A stretch of 64,000 nt of DNA from Rothia aerolata. Its GTDB lineage: Bacteria; Actinomycetota; Actinomycetes; Actinomycetales; Micrococcaceae. Location of the stretch: positions 1 through 64,000 of the forward strand of contig NZ_BMDC01000004.1 of assembly GCF_014635585.1 (NCBI RefSeq), given 5' to 3'. A model generated the notes under the pieces. The model was not told the DNA's origin. It worked only from the letters and a program-made list of their open reading frames with translations, and did not search any database. Both the position numbers and the translations under genes were made by a program. This document shows, piece by piece, positions 26,251-34,682 of the stretch. How positions within the stretch are numbered: the first letter of the stretch is position 1; every line of letters begins with the position of its first letter.

Positions 26251-27012
26251 ATGCACGAGAAACTCACGGTAGGTCAGGTTGCCTCTTTAGTTGGGGTTAG
26301 CGTTCGCACACTTCATCATTATGAGGAAAGTGGGTTGCTCAACCCGGCACGTACACGTTCTGGTTACCGTGTATATTCTTCTGCGGACATCGATCGGCTA
26401 CAGCAAATTTTGGTGTATCGAAGCCTCGATTTTTCCCTGCACGAGATTCAGGAGATTCTCGAAACCGGAAACGCAAAGGATTACCTGTCTCAGCAGAAAC
26501 GCCTTCTGATTGAAAAAATTTACCGGCTGCAGTCTGTTTTGGCTGCGGTTGAAACCATGATGGAGGTCAACACTATGAACCCCACCGCTGCTGAAAAAGC
26601 ACGCGCAATGCACGCAAAGTACCGTGATGAGGCAGAGTCCCGTTACGGTGCTTCCCCAGATTTTCAGGAGTCGGAGCGTCGCTCCGCCAACTTCTCTGAA
26701 GCTGATTGGGCGAGCATGATGGAACGCACCGAGCATTTTGAGGCTGCCTGTGCTCAGGCAATGAATGACGGCGTCTCCCCGGGTAGCGCTGAGGCAGGTG
26801 AGTTAGCGGAGCGTCACCGGGAGCTGATGAATCTGAACTTTGATTGTTCGTATGAGAAGCAGGTTCTCATTGCCAAGACCTACGTAACCGATGAGAGGTT
26901 CACTCAACACTACAACAAGCGGGCAGAGGGCCTTGCTCAGTGGATTCACGATGCTGTACTCGAAAATGCCAGGGCTCAGGGCGTTGATGTAGACGCAGCA
27001 GAGTGGAAGTAA
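26251..27012 (+). CDS. MerR family regulator with TipAS ligand domain
   Basis: A 253-residue regulator: MerR winged helix at residues 1-70 (LTVGQVASLVGVSVRTLHHYEESGLL), a coiled-coil dimer helix at about 75-110, and a TipAS-type antibiotic recognition domain from about 115 (ANFSEADWASMMERTEHFEAAC ... SPGSAEAGELAERHRELMNLNFDCSYEKQVLIAKTYVTDERF). TipA of Streptomyces binds thiopeptides and activates its own promoter. The upstream MerR-type promoter fits this. No drug transporter is adjacent, so it may act mainly as a drug-sequestering protein. Confidence 0.94.
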   Translation: MHEKLTVGQVASLVGVSVRTLHHYEESGLLNPARTRSGYRVYSSADIDRLQQILVYRSLDFSLHEIQEILETGNAKDYLSQQKRLLIEKIYRLQSVLAAVETMMEVNTMNPTAAEKARAMHAKYRDEAESRYGASPDFQESERRSANFSEADWASMMERTEHFEAACAQAMNDGVSPGSAEAGELAERHRELMNLNFDCSYEKQVLIAKTYVTDERFTQHYNKRAEGLAQWIHDAVLENARAQGVDVDAAEWK

Positions 27013-27022
27013 CCTTGAAACG

Positions 27023-27079
27023 CGAGTGGTGGATTTTAGGCTTAAATTTGGGATTTTTAAGCCTAAAATCCACCGTTCG
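27023..27079. terminator. Hairpin of the GGTGGATTTTAGGC family (copy 2)
   Basis: Arms CGAGTGGTGGATTTTAGGCT and the near complement ending CCACCGTTCG. It begins 11 bp after the MerR/TipA stop codon. Confidence 0.9.
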
Positions 27080-27156
27080 GCACAGAAGAGACTCAAGTTA
27101 TCCACAGATTTATTAAACAGGCTCTAAAGGGGTGTTTTTTCTGCCATTCTAGTGGC

Positions 27157-27222
27157 ATGAAGAAACCACACTTTCCACCCGTATTTTCAGTTGCAGAAGC
27201 TCAGGCCCGCGACCGCACCTAA
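27157..27222 (+). pseudogene. 21-codon remnant, possibly the 5' end of an AbiEi/DUF559-type gene
   Basis: A 21-residue reading frame MKKPHFPPVFSVAEAQARDR then T and stop. The pattern PPVFSVAEAQARG is like the first residues of DUF559 or AbiEi-type proteins (FTVAEA-xGVS), and the preceding TTATCCACAGA is common upstream of such genes. The rest of the gene is absent. This is a weak call; it may also be an unused frame. Confidence 0.3.
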
Positions 27223-27264
27223 GAGAGTTGAGCAGGCCGGGGCCTGAAGTGAGGAGGGATCGCT

Positions 27265-27846
27265 GTGCAATCAGTTGAGAGAATCAGTGAAATAATCACG
27301 GAGGTTTTCTCTCCGTTCGTTCTTTCTGGATTGCTCTTGTGTCTGATTGCTGTGGTGACAGACCCCGGGTGGGTTCTGCCGGTGGGCCTGTCGCTGGTGT
27401 TTATTGTGGGGCTACCCTTTGCACTGTCAGTGTGGATGCATCGCACCGGGCGCACGAGTGATCGCTATATCCAGGAGCGGCAACAACGCACCCCTTTCTA
27501 TGTGGGTACGCTGGTCTCTTACGTAGTGGGGGCGGTTTCTCTGAATCTGGTGGGCTCTAGTGCCCAGATGCTACTGGCTCTCAACCTATCAATTGCTGCC
27601 ATTCTGGTTGTTGCCCTAGTCAATCTGAAGGTCAAAGTGAGTGTACATGCGCTGGTGGCGGCTCTCTTTGCGCTGATTGCCCCGCTGTATATTTCGTGGG
27701 GCCCGCTGGCTTGGGTGCTTGGCGGGTTGGTGTGGGCATCTACCGTGTGTGCCCGCTGGTCTTTGCGTAAGCATAGTGCACTGGAGCTTGCCCTGGGCAC
27801 CGCTTTGGGCGGGCTTCTAGCCTGGGTGTTCGTGTTGCTTCGGTAG
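27265..27846 (+). CDS. PAP2-like integral membrane protein
   Basis: A 193-residue protein with about six hydrophobic segments. The C-terminal half resembles the PAP2 phosphatase fold (KVKVSVHALVAALFALIAPLY then ARWSLRKHSALELALGTALGG, compare SRx5HxxxD), but the classic PSGH signature is reduced to SVH and the first KxxxxxxRP motif is not clear, so catalysis is doubtful. The start is GTG with GAGGAGGG just before it. It stands between a remnant and the Fic gene. Confidence 0.8.
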   Translation: MQSVERISEIITEVFSPFVLSGLLLCLIAVVTDPGWVLPVGLSLVFIVGLPFALSVWMHRTGRTSDRYIQERQQRTPFYVGTLVSYVVGAVSLNLVGSSAQMLLALNLSIAAILVVALVNLKVKVSVHALVAALFALIAPLYISWGPLAWVLGGLVWASTVCARWSLRKHSALELALGTALGGLLAWVFVLLR

Positions 27847-27854
27847 GCGTTGAT

Positions 27855-27965
27855 GCGTCAAAACTTTTAACATATGGCCTGGATCTGTCAAAAAATCGTG
27901 AAATTTTTGACAGATCAGCGGGTTTCAGGGGTGACATGTCAAAAATTCGCTAGATTTTGTACATG
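27855..27965. promoter_or_regulatory. Cluster of TGTCAAAA palindromes upstream of fic
   Basis: Three related elements lie in 110 bp: CGTCAAAACTTTTAAC near 27856, a 35-bp hairpin-like dyad at 27882-27916 (GATCTGTCAAAAAAT against ATTTTTGACAGATC), and an imperfect dyad at 27934-27965 (ACATGTCAAAA against TTTTGTACATG) that overlaps the Fic start codon. The repeated TGTCAAAA half-site suggests operators; the Fic protein itself ends in a winged helix and could be the autoregulator. Confidence 0.6.
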
Positions 27966-29029
27966 ACCTGGTCTGCTGACGAACCCTATAACGACCTTCC
28001 ACCGCTGCCGCCTGCTGAGTACGTAGAAACTACGCCGGTACTTAAGGCGGTGATTAAGGCGCGGGCAGCAATCGCTGGACTGAATGAAGCTCTCGTATCC
28101 CTGCCTAACCCCGGCATCTTCCTGCATTCGCTGGCTCTGCTTGAAGCACAGGCGAGCTCTGAGATTGAGAACATCGTAACGACCACCGATGAACTTTTTA
28201 GGGCTGCCACTCTTTCTGCGGATGCCAGTGGTGCGACCAGGGAGGCTCTACGCTACCAGAAGGCTCTCTTTGCAGGGCTTGACGCGATGCGGGAGCGTCA
28301 CGGGATTATCACTGCAAACACTGCTCGGATATCTGTAGCACTATTCGGGACGTCGAAACCCAGGTGCGTCACGGGGAGGGCGTGTATATCGGCAACCCGG
28401 TGACGCGTCGTCGTATTTATACTCCGCCGCAGGGCGCTGCTGTGATTGCTGAGAAGCTGAAGAACTGGGAAGAGTTTGTGAACTCTCCTGATGATTTTGA
28501 TCCTCTGGTTCGGGTGGCCCTAGCCCACTACCAGTTTGAAGCGATTCATCCCTTTGATGATGGGAACGGGCGGACGGGACGTATTCTCAACGTGCTGATG
28601 CTAGTATCTGCTGGGTTGCTGACGGAGCCTGTGCTCTATATTTCGCAGAGCATTATCGCTCAGAAGAATGAATATTATCGTCTGCTGAATGCGGTGACGT
28701 CTGAGGGTGCCTGGGAGGCTTGGGTTCTCTATATGGTTGAGGCGATCCGAGCTACGGCTGTGAATACCCTACAGAAGATTAAGCAGATTCAGGCCCTTCA
28801 GGAGCAGGTGCGGGAGCTTGCTGGGAATCAGGTGCCGGTGGGTGTGGTGGATGTGCTATTTGAACAGCCCTACTGCCGAATTAGGGACGTGGTGGAGCAC
28901 TGCTCAGTGACCCGCCAGACCGCTACGAAGTACCTGGGGGAGCTAGTTTCTGCTGGTGTTCTGCGGGAAGAAAAAGTTGGCCGAGAGAAGCTTTTCGTGA
29001 ATGAGGGGCTGATGGAAGTTCTTAGATAG
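27963..29029 (+). pseudogene. Fic family AMP-transferase gene with a frameshift
   Basis: Frame 1 (27963 to about 28320) encodes the Fic_N part with the inhibitory motif SSEIEN ((S/T)xxxE(N/G)) and ends in frame at ITANT. Frame 2 takes over at CSDICSTIRDVETQVRHGEGVY and holds the catalytic motif IHPFDDGNGRTGRILN and a C-terminal winged helix (CRIRDVVEHCSVTRQTATKYLGEL). The two parts together make one protein of about 355 residues, so a one-base change near 28310-28322 has split it. Every motif is otherwise intact, so this is either a recent inactivation or a sequencing error. Fic enzymes transfer AMP to target proteins. Confidence 0.88.
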
Positions 29030-29129
29030 GATTTTTCATCTGAATCAAGCTTGGGAAAGCCCTGGCAGCGCTATGACCAGCTCATCAGCAGCATGGCGAG
29101 CCAGCACGGCAGTTGTTCCCGGTAGTCGG

Positions 29130-30164
29130 CTAGAGAGTTTTAACCGAGTCTCGTTCAATCAGAGGCATGGGAATCAACACCTCGTTACCCTCAGAGCGCA
29201 CTCCCGAGATGAGATTAGCAGGATCCTCCTGCATCAAAATCTGAGTCGCTGCCTGCCCCATCTGCGCATAGGGTAGGCGAAGGGTCGTTAAGCCCGGGTG
29301 CATATAGCTTGCTAGCTCCTCATCATCGAATGAGATAACCGAAATATCCTCGGGAACCGAGATGCCTCGCTCCTGAAACGCCCGGTAGACGCCAAAGGCG
29401 ATGCGGTCATTGGCTGCGATGACGGCGCTGATATCGGGTGCCTGCTCAAGCACGGCAAGGGCACCGAGATAGCCAGCTTCACCCTCCCAGAGAACCTCCT
29501 GGTATTCCGCGCTGAACCCCAACCCGGCAGTGCGCATAGCGTCATCGATTCCTGCCATGCGGCGGGGAATGTTCATGGTTGCGTGTTCGCTAGAACCTGC
29601 TGGGGGTCTACCAATGAGAGCAATTTTTTTGTGCCCGTGAGCTACAAGATACTCTACGGCTTGCTGGCCTGCCCTGTGCTCATCGGGCAGGATGGAGGCA
29701 ATCCCCTGGGCTTTACCGTTGACGACGACGGCGGGCTGGTTGAGCGGAATGTCCACCTTCTGCAGGTTTCGGGCGCGCATGAGTCCCAAGATAAAGCCAT
29801 CTACCTGGCGGTTTTTCATGGAGGCAAGAGACTTCTGCCAGCGTTGCGGGCTGTGTTCTGTTTCTGCCATGAGAATCATCTGATCGTGGCTCTCTGCCAC
29901 CTCGAGAATGCCGTGAATCATGGCAGATGCGAAACGGGTGGTAAGAACTTCGTCTGAGATAAAAGCAAGGGTTTGCGTTTTGCCTGTGCGGAGGGTCTGT
30001 GCAGCAGGGTTGGGAGTGTAGCCGAGCTCCTGGGCCGCTACTCTGATTCTTTCGGAGGTTTCTGGAGAGATGCGAGATTCGCGATTGTTGAGCACCAGCG
30101 AAACCGTTGCCTTAGAAGCACCTGCTTTGAGGGCAACATCGGCAAGAGTAATACGCCGAGCCAT
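29130..30164 (-). CDS. LacI family transcriptional repressor of the fructoside operon
   Basis: A 344-residue repressor: the LacI helix-turn-helix ITLADVALKAGASKATVSLVLNNRE at residues 5-29, the hinge helix (AAQELGYTPNPAAQTLRTGKT), and a periplasmic-binding-protein-like effector domain to the end (AVIAANDRIAFGVYRAFQERG, DISVISFDDEE). It is divergent from the permease gene, and two 16-bp operators lie between them. It probably releases the operon in the presence of sucrose or a related fructoside; the inducer is inferred from the neighbouring GH32 gene. Confidence 0.94.
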   Translation of the reverse strand: MARRITLADVALKAGASKATVSLVLNNRESRISPETSERIRVAAQELGYTPNPAAQTLRTGKTQTLAFISDEVLTTRFASAMIHGILEVAESHDQMILMAETEHSPQRWQKSLASMKNRQVDGFILGLMRARNLQKVDIPLNQPAVVVNGKAQGIASILPDEHRAGQQAVEYLVAHGHKKIALIGRPPAGSSEHATMNIPRRMAGIDDAMRTAGLGFSAEYQEVLWEGEAGYLGALAVLEQAPDISAVIAANDRIAFGVYRAFQERGISVPEDISVISFDDEELASYMHPGLTTLRLPYAQMGQAATQILMQEDPANLISGVRSEGNEVLIPMPLIERDSVKTL

Positions 30165-30216
30165 GAGTTCCTCCCTGAAATCTTCTGTAACTTCAATTTA
30201 CCCTATGCAAAACACT

Positions 30217-30267
30217 GGTAAATCGTTTTATCTACGTGTTATTCTCAAGGTGGTAAAACGATTTATC
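30217..30267. promoter_or_regulatory. Paired LacI-type operators, G(G/A)TAAATCGTTTTA(T/C)C
   Basis: GGTAAATCGTTTTATC at 30217-30232 and GGTAAAACGATTTATC at 30252-30267 are near inverted copies of each other, centred 35 bp apart. Each has the central CG typical of LacI sites. They lie between the repressor and permease start codons. Confidence 0.85.
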
Positions 30268-30313
30268 AAGTGAAAGTCACACTACACCGCTGACAACGAG
30301 GTTGGTTGTACTC

Positions 30314-31585
30314 ATGAAAGCTCTAAAGAACCCCTCCTACCTGCAGAGTTCGGTAACGTTCCTGCTCTTCTTCATGTCATGGGGCATTTGGTGGTCATTC
30401 TTTCAGATCTGGCTCACCAATGAAGAAAATGGTCTAGGTTTCTCTGGTGCTCAGGTGGGCACCCTTTATTCCATCAACTCCGTAGGAACGCTGGTCATTA
30501 TGCTTTTCTACGGTACCTTTCAAGACCGTCTCGGTCTTAAAAGAAACCTTGCTGTTCTTGCCAGCGTGATTATGGCTCTCACGGGCCCGTTCATGGTGTG
30601 GATTTACCAGCCCCTGCTCGAGACCAACTTTATACTCGGTGCCCTGCTGGGAGCCGTCGTCCTTTCAGCAGGCTTCCTTTCCGCAGCGGGTCTAATGGAG
30701 GCAATCGGCGAGCGCTACAGCCGTGTTTACAACTTTGAATATGGCCAGGCTCGTATGTGGGGCTCCTTCGGCTACGCTATCGTGGCACTCATTGCAGGCT
30801 TTCTCTTCACCATGAATCCTCACTATAACTTCTGGTTGGGCTCCCTCTTTGGTCTGCTGTGTCTTCTGGTTCAGCTCTTCTGGAAGAACCCTCCAATTCC
30901 CGCTGATACCGTTGCGACCAATATCGCTCAATCCACTCCCGGCATCCGCGAGATGTTCTCTCTGCTGAAAATTAAGTCTCTCTGGGCAATCATTGTTTTC
31001 GTCTTTTTCTCCTGGACCTTCTACACCGTCTTTGACCAGCAGATGTTCCCCGAGTTCTACACCAACCTTTTTGCCACCCAAGAGCAGGGTCAGCAGGTTT
31101 ACGGCGTGCTCAACTCCGTGCAGGTTTTCGTTGAGGCTCTCATGATGGGCGTGGTTCCCATCATCATGCGTAAGGTCGGCGTGAAAACTACCCTGATGAT
31201 GGGTATCGCGGTGATGTTCATTCGTATTTTGGGGTGTGCTATTTTCACAGATCCGGTGGTCATCTCCTTTGTCAAGATGCTCCACGCGCCCGAGGTAGCG
31301 CTGTGTATTCTGCCGGTTTTCCGCTACTTCACCCTGCACTTCAACCCGGCCCTCTCAGCAACCCTCTACATGGTGGGGTTCCAGATTGCCTCTCAAATTG
31401 GCAACGTAGTGCTCTCCCCGGTGCTGGGTTCTGTGCGAGATTCCATCGGCTATCAGCCCACTTTCTTCCTAATCGCAGGGGTAGTTTTGGTCTCCTTCAT
31501 CTACGGCCTGTTCGTTTTGAAGAAAGATGATCAGCAGGTAGATGGTGACCCCTTTATCCGCGAGAACCAAAAAGTTGCAGCTTAA
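30314..31585 (+). CDS. MFS oligosaccharide/sucrose:proton symporter (LacY/CscB-like)
   Basis: A 423-residue 12-helix permease. It resembles LacY-family oligosaccharide symporters: FFMSWGIWWSFFQIWL in the first helix, GTFQDRLGLKRN between helices 2 and 3, and FEYGQARMWGSFGYA, the R-rich sugar-binding helix 5 region. Paired with a downstream GH32 hydrolase and a LacI repressor, it most likely imports unphosphorylated sucrose or fructo-oligosaccharide. I use the ATG at 30314; a TTG four codons earlier is possible. The word AGGACGACGCTGG lies between it and the next gene. Confidence 0.92.
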   Translation: MKALKNPSYLQSSVTFLLFFMSWGIWWSFFQIWLTNEENGLGFSGAQVGTLYSINSVGTLVIMLFYGTFQDRLGLKRNLAVLASVIMALTGPFMVWIYQPLLETNFILGALLGAVVLSAGFLSAAGLMEAIGERYSRVYNFEYGQARMWGSFGYAIVALIAGFLFTMNPHYNFWLGSLFGLLCLLVQLFWKNPPIPADTVATNIAQSTPGIREMFSLLKIKSLWAIIVFVFFSWTFYTVFDQQMFPEFYTNLFATQEQGQQVYGVLNSVQVFVEALMMGVVPIIMRKVGVKTTLMMGIAVMFIRILGCAIFTDPVVISFVKMLHAPEVALCILPVFRYFTLHFNPALSATLYMVGFQIASQIGNVVLSPVLGSVRDSIGYQPTFFLIAGVVLVSFIYGLFVLKKDDQQVDGDPFIRENQKVAA

Positions 31586-31593
31586 GCTGCGCC

Positions 31594-31604
31594 AGCGTCG
31601 TCCT
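31594..31604 (-). repeat. Copy of the AGGACGACGC word between permease and GH32 genes
   Basis: Minus orientation, in the 42-bp spacer of the operon; non-coding. Confidence 0.55.
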
Positions 31605-31627
31605 TACCTTTCAATATCGAGGAAAAC

Positions 31628-33127
31628 ATGACTGAACAGATTAACCACGCAAAGCTGACCCAGAAACTCGAAGAAGCCGAACGGGCAAATGCAGAACTAG
31701 AAAAGTCGGTGAATGACCGCTGGTACCCCACCTTCCACATCGCGGCTAAGGCTGGATGGATTAACGACCCCAATGGGTTGAGCTTCTATCAGGGTAGGTA
31801 CCACACCTTCTTTCAGCACCACCCCTACGGCTCTACTTGGGGGCCCATGCACTGGGGTCATGTGAGTTCCGAGGACTTAGTGCATTGGAAGCGGGAGCCC
31901 ATCGCGTTGGCACCCACCCTTGAGGCCGACCGGGACGGCGTGTTTTCGGGTTCCGCGGTCACCGGCGACGACGGCAGGCTCTATGCCTACTACACCGGCC
32001 ACCGCTGGACTAATGGCATTAATGAAGATGAGGGTAGCGACCAGGTACAGTGCCTGGCAACCTCAGAAGACGGCGTGCACTTTGAGAAGCAGGGTGTTGT
32101 AGTTGAGGGCCCTCAAGAGCTCCCTAACTTCCGCGACCCCAAGGTTTTCCGGGTGAGGGAGACCTGGTATATGGTCTTTGGCGCCACCTCAACAGAGAAC
32201 CGCGGCCAGGTGTGGATGTATACCTCTACAGATATGTTTGAGTGGACCTTTGACCGTATTCTCTTTGAGGATCCAAACCCTGAGGTCTTTATGCTTGAAT
32301 GCCCCGACTTCTTTGAGCTCAACGGCAAATGGGTGCTGACTTACTGCCCCATGACGCCTACACCGGCAGGCTACGACCACCGCAACTCTCACAACGCCGG
32401 TTACGTAGTGGGAGACTGGGCCCCCGGTAACGACTTTAGGCAGCTGACCGACTACCGGCAGACTGATCGCGGCCACAACTTCTACGCGCCGCAGACCTTT
32501 GAGGCTCCGAACGGACGCAGGCTCGGCTATGGGTGGATGGGCTCTTTCAGTATTCCACTAGCTCCTCAGCTCACCGATTCGTGGTCGGGCCAGCTGACCG
32601 TTCCGCTGGAATTCTCTCTAACCGAAGATTTGAAGCTGGCGCACCTGCCCATCAAGGAGCTGGAACAGCTACGCGGGTCGGAAAAGGATCTGGGTGCCTT
32701 TACCCTGGACATCAATAACGACATGGTGGTGCTCGATGAGTCTGCCGCCTATGACCTGGAACTAACCATTAACCTGGCGGAGTCCACTACAGAGCGAGTT
32801 GGATTGCAGGTTGGCTTGACTGAGGACGGTGCCCACACCTACGTCGGTTATGACCGCCTGGCGGGAACCCTCTTCATTGATCGCCGTCTTGCAGGCAACG
32901 GCGACCGCGGCTACCGCGCCACCCCCTACGTAGCCGGTGAGAAACTGAAGCTACGGGTACTGGTTGATCGCGGTTCGGTAGAGGTTTTTGCCGATGACGG
33001 CGTGGAGTCGCTTTCGTCCTTCACTTTCGCTAATGCGGGCCCCCGTGCGCTGGTGCTTTCAAGCGAGTCGGGTACTCTCACCGTGGATTCTCTTAAAGTA
33101 TGGGAGATGGGTTCTATCTGGAGCTAG
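31628..33127 (+). CDS. Glycoside hydrolase family 32 (sucrose / fructan hydrolase)
   Basis: A 499-residue enzyme with the five-bladed GH32 propeller and a C-terminal beta-sandwich. The nucleophile motif is WINDPNG (Asp47), the transition-state Asp is in NFRDPKVF (about 170), and the acid/base Glu is in LECPDFF (about 224). No signal peptide, so it acts in the cytosol on imported sugar. It follows the symporter by 42 bp under the same LacI control. Sucrose and sucrose-6-phosphate cannot be separated by these motifs; the non-PTS permease favours free sucrose. Confidence 0.95.
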   Translation: MTEQINHAKLTQKLEEAERANAELEKSVNDRWYPTFHIAAKAGWINDPNGLSFYQGRYHTFFQHHPYGSTWGPMHWGHVSSEDLVHWKREPIALAPTLEADRDGVFSGSAVTGDDGRLYAYYTGHRWTNGINEDEGSDQVQCLATSEDGVHFEKQGVVVEGPQELPNFRDPKVFRVRETWYMVFGATSTENRGQVWMYTSTDMFEWTFDRILFEDPNPEVFMLECPDFFELNGKWVLTYCPMTPTPAGYDHRNSHNAGYVVGDWAPGNDFRQLTDYRQTDRGHNFYAPQTFEAPNGRRLGYGWMGSFSIPLAPQLTDSWSGQLTVPLEFSLTEDLKLAHLPIKELEQLRGSEKDLGAFTLDINNDMVVLDESAAYDLELTINLAESTTERVGLQVGLTEDGAHTYVGYDRLAGTLFIDRRLAGNGDRGYRATPYVAGEKLKLRVLVDRGSVEVFADDGVESLSSFTFANAGPRALVLSSESGTLTVDSLKVWEMGSIWS

Positions 33128-33139
33128 CTTCCTATAGCG

Positions 33140-33196
33140 CGAGCGGTGGATTTTAGGCTTAAAAATCGCGGAATTAAGCCTAAAATCCACCGCTCG
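33140..33196. terminator. Hairpin of the GGTGGATTTTAGGC family (copy 3), bidirectional
   Basis: CGAGCGGTGGATTTTAGGCT and its exact complement ending CCACCGCTCG, between the convergent GH32 and unknown genes, 12 bp after one stop codon and 8 bp from the other. Confidence 0.92.
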
Positions 33197-33204
33197 ACAG
33201 GGAA

Positions 33205-34143
33205 CTAGAAAAGCCGCTCCCCCGTCTTAGAGCCGTACACCTTATCAATAGAGACGATTCTGCGCACCACCCGCTCGGTGGGGTTGCCCTTTCGGTCAGC
33301 CTTGGGCTCAAATTCCACGGTGAGATCCACCTGGTTCTCTATATCCAGCGAAATGCGTGCGGCCTCGGCATAAATCACATCGGTTGCTGCAATAGTAGAC
33401 CAGCTCTGCGGAGCATTCTTGGGCCTGAAATAGATGGTGTTATTGGAATTCTTGTGCCCATCGATGGTGCCGCGCAGAGGTGCCCGGTACTTACCAATCA
33501 GGTCAGCTTTCAGGGCATCAATGAGCCGGGCCCCGCCCCGACTAGTCAATGACAGAGCCTCATCTGCCCGGTTGGCCTGAGAAATAGTGCCACTCAGCTG
33601 CCAGCCGTTATGGGAGACCACCGCAACCGCCCTACGCACGGCCTCCCGCGCACCCGGAGTTTGCAGGGGCTCAACCAAAGCGTCAGGGTCAACTTCATCC
33701 GCAGCCGAGGCAAGGGTAAAAGCCCGGAAAATCGCCCGCAATGCCTCGGCCTCAATGGTGTCTTCAGGAAAATCCTCGAGCGGCAGGTGCTCTTCCATGG
33801 CATTACCCAGCTGCCCCGCGCCGTCCAGCTCCGGAGCCCTAAAAATCAGACTCACCCGCCCCTGCGGAGCCGCCAGTTCTTGCAGTTGAACCGCCCGGGT
33901 CTTGACCTTCCTCTTGGTGGCGCGGCCGTTAGAATCCCGCGATTCCTCGTAGCGGTCTTCGGCCACCGCGTGGCTGATTGCCCGCGCCGCCTCGGCAATG
34001 TGGGTGATAAAACGCCCCAGCGCCTCGGCGTCGGTGTGGTTACCTTCAGCGGTACCGCCGCTGATGTGAAGCTGGACGGCGAGCGCCCCCTTCTCTGCCT
34101 CATCTGCAGCCTGGGTGCCGCTGGGGTGGGTCTTTACTACCAT
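33205..34143 (-). CDS. Hypothetical protein, function unknown
   Basis: A protein of about 312 residues that I do not recognise. It has no signal peptide and no membrane segment. Residues 60-110 are helical and charged (AEAARAISHAVAEDRYEESRD, GRATKRKVKTRAVQL), the middle is Ala/Glu-rich, and the C-terminus is beta-rich with a plausible DNA or nucleotide contact region (GKYRAPLRGTIDGHKNSNNTIYFRP and VVRRIVSIDKVYGS). The start at 34143 has an AGG-type ribosome binding site; GTG at 34158 is possible. It is a single gene convergent with the GH32 gene. Confidence 0.8.
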   Translation of the reverse strand: MVVKTHPSGTQAADEAEKGALAVQLHISGGTAEGNHTDAEALGRFITHIAEAARAISHAVAEDRYEESRDSNGRATKRKVKTRAVQLQELAAPQGRVSLIFRAPELDGAGQLGNAMEEHLPLEDFPEDTIEAEALRAIFRAFTLASAADEVDPDALVEPLQTPGAREAVRRAVAVVSHNGWQLSGTISQANRADEALSLTSRGGARLIDALKADLIGKYRAPLRGTIDGHKNSNNTIYFRPKNAPQSWSTIAATDVIYAEAARISLDIENQVDLTVEFEPKADRKGNPTERVVRRIVSIDKVYGSKTGERLF

Positions 34144-34209
34144 GCTCGCCTGCCTCACGTTGTCTGATGTACTTCCATACTAGGCGAGTGGGTAGGCTAA
34201 AGGGGCTTT

Positions 34210-34551
34210 TTAGCCGTTGTCTGCGGCGTCGTCGCCGTCAGAGTCGCCCTCGGAATCAGTATCTGAATCATTGTCTGTTCCGTTGTCATCGCCGTCAGAG
34301 TCGCTCTCTTCTGAGGCTTCTGCCGACTCCGTTGCGTCGTCACCGTCATCATCGCCCTCGGTGGTCTCAGCAGACTCTTCTGCGGCGTCGTCGCCGTCGT
34401 CATTAGTCTCGGTGTTGGCGGGCTGGGACTGGGTCTGCTCGGGGGCGTTGTCCTCGGTTTCCCCACTATCGGAGGAGCCGCAGGCAACCACGCCGAAAGC
34501 AAGGGCCAGGGCGGCGAGGGTGGAGGCAGAGTAGCGGGTGACTGACTTCAT
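34210..34551 (-). CDS. Acidic low-complexity lipoprotein
   Basis: A 113-residue protein with a signal peptide ending in the lipobox GVVACG (cleavage near residue 23). The whole mature part is Asp/Glu/Ser/Thr-rich, built from imperfect DGDDATESAEASEE and DSDGDDNGTDNDSDTD units with no Lys or Arg after about residue 30. No enzymatic motif is present. Such anionic surface lipoproteins may act as spacers or hold cations; this is inference. Its repeats are the cause of many GTCGTC runs here. Confidence 0.82.
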   Translation of the reverse strand: MKSVTRYSASTLAALALAFGVVACGSSDSGETEDNAPEQTQSQPANTETNDDGDDAAEESAETTEGDDDGDDATESAEASEESDSDGDDNGTDNDSDTDSEGDSDGDDAADNG

Positions 34552-34612
34552 GGTGAATACTCCTAAGATTGCTAAGTAAACTTTCTATCAAAGCCTAGTG
34601 TTCAGCCTAACA

Positions 34613-34669
34613 CGAGGGGCCATTTTTTGACCGATTTTCTAGAAAAACCGGTCAAAAAATGGCCCCTCG
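34613..34669. terminator. Strong hairpin terminator of the bet operon
   Basis: A 21-bp stem (CGAGGGGCCATTTTTTGACC in the left arm) with a loop near ATTTTCTAGAAAAAC, 13 bp after the betA stop codon. T runs inside the arms suit both directions, although it is unlikely that the lipoprotein promoter is included. Confidence 0.9.
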
Positions 34670-34682
34670 CGGCAGGAAAATC

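Noticed and set aside
27265-27846. Active PAP2 phosphatase
   Set aside because: The fold looks similar, but the PSGH and first Lys/Arg motifs are degraded, so I kept only a PAP2-like label.
27963-29029. Programmed frameshift in the Fic gene
   Set aside because: No slippery heptamer or pseudoknot is evident at 28300-28330; a simple indel or sequencing error is more likely.
29030-29129. Short frame GKPWQRYDQLISSMASQHG between fic and lacI
   Set aside because: No start, ribosome binding site or known family; most likely non-coding or an unrecognisable relic.
26124-33196. CRISPR-like array from the GGTGGATTTTAGGC repeats
   Set aside because: The copies are kilobases apart, palindromic and placed after stop codons; there are no spacers or cas genes.
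34208-34400. More copies of the GACGACGCC word in the acidic lipoprotein
   Set aside because: The GTCGTC runs there follow from Asp-Asp and Gly-Asp-Asp repeats and lack the AGGA start of the word.
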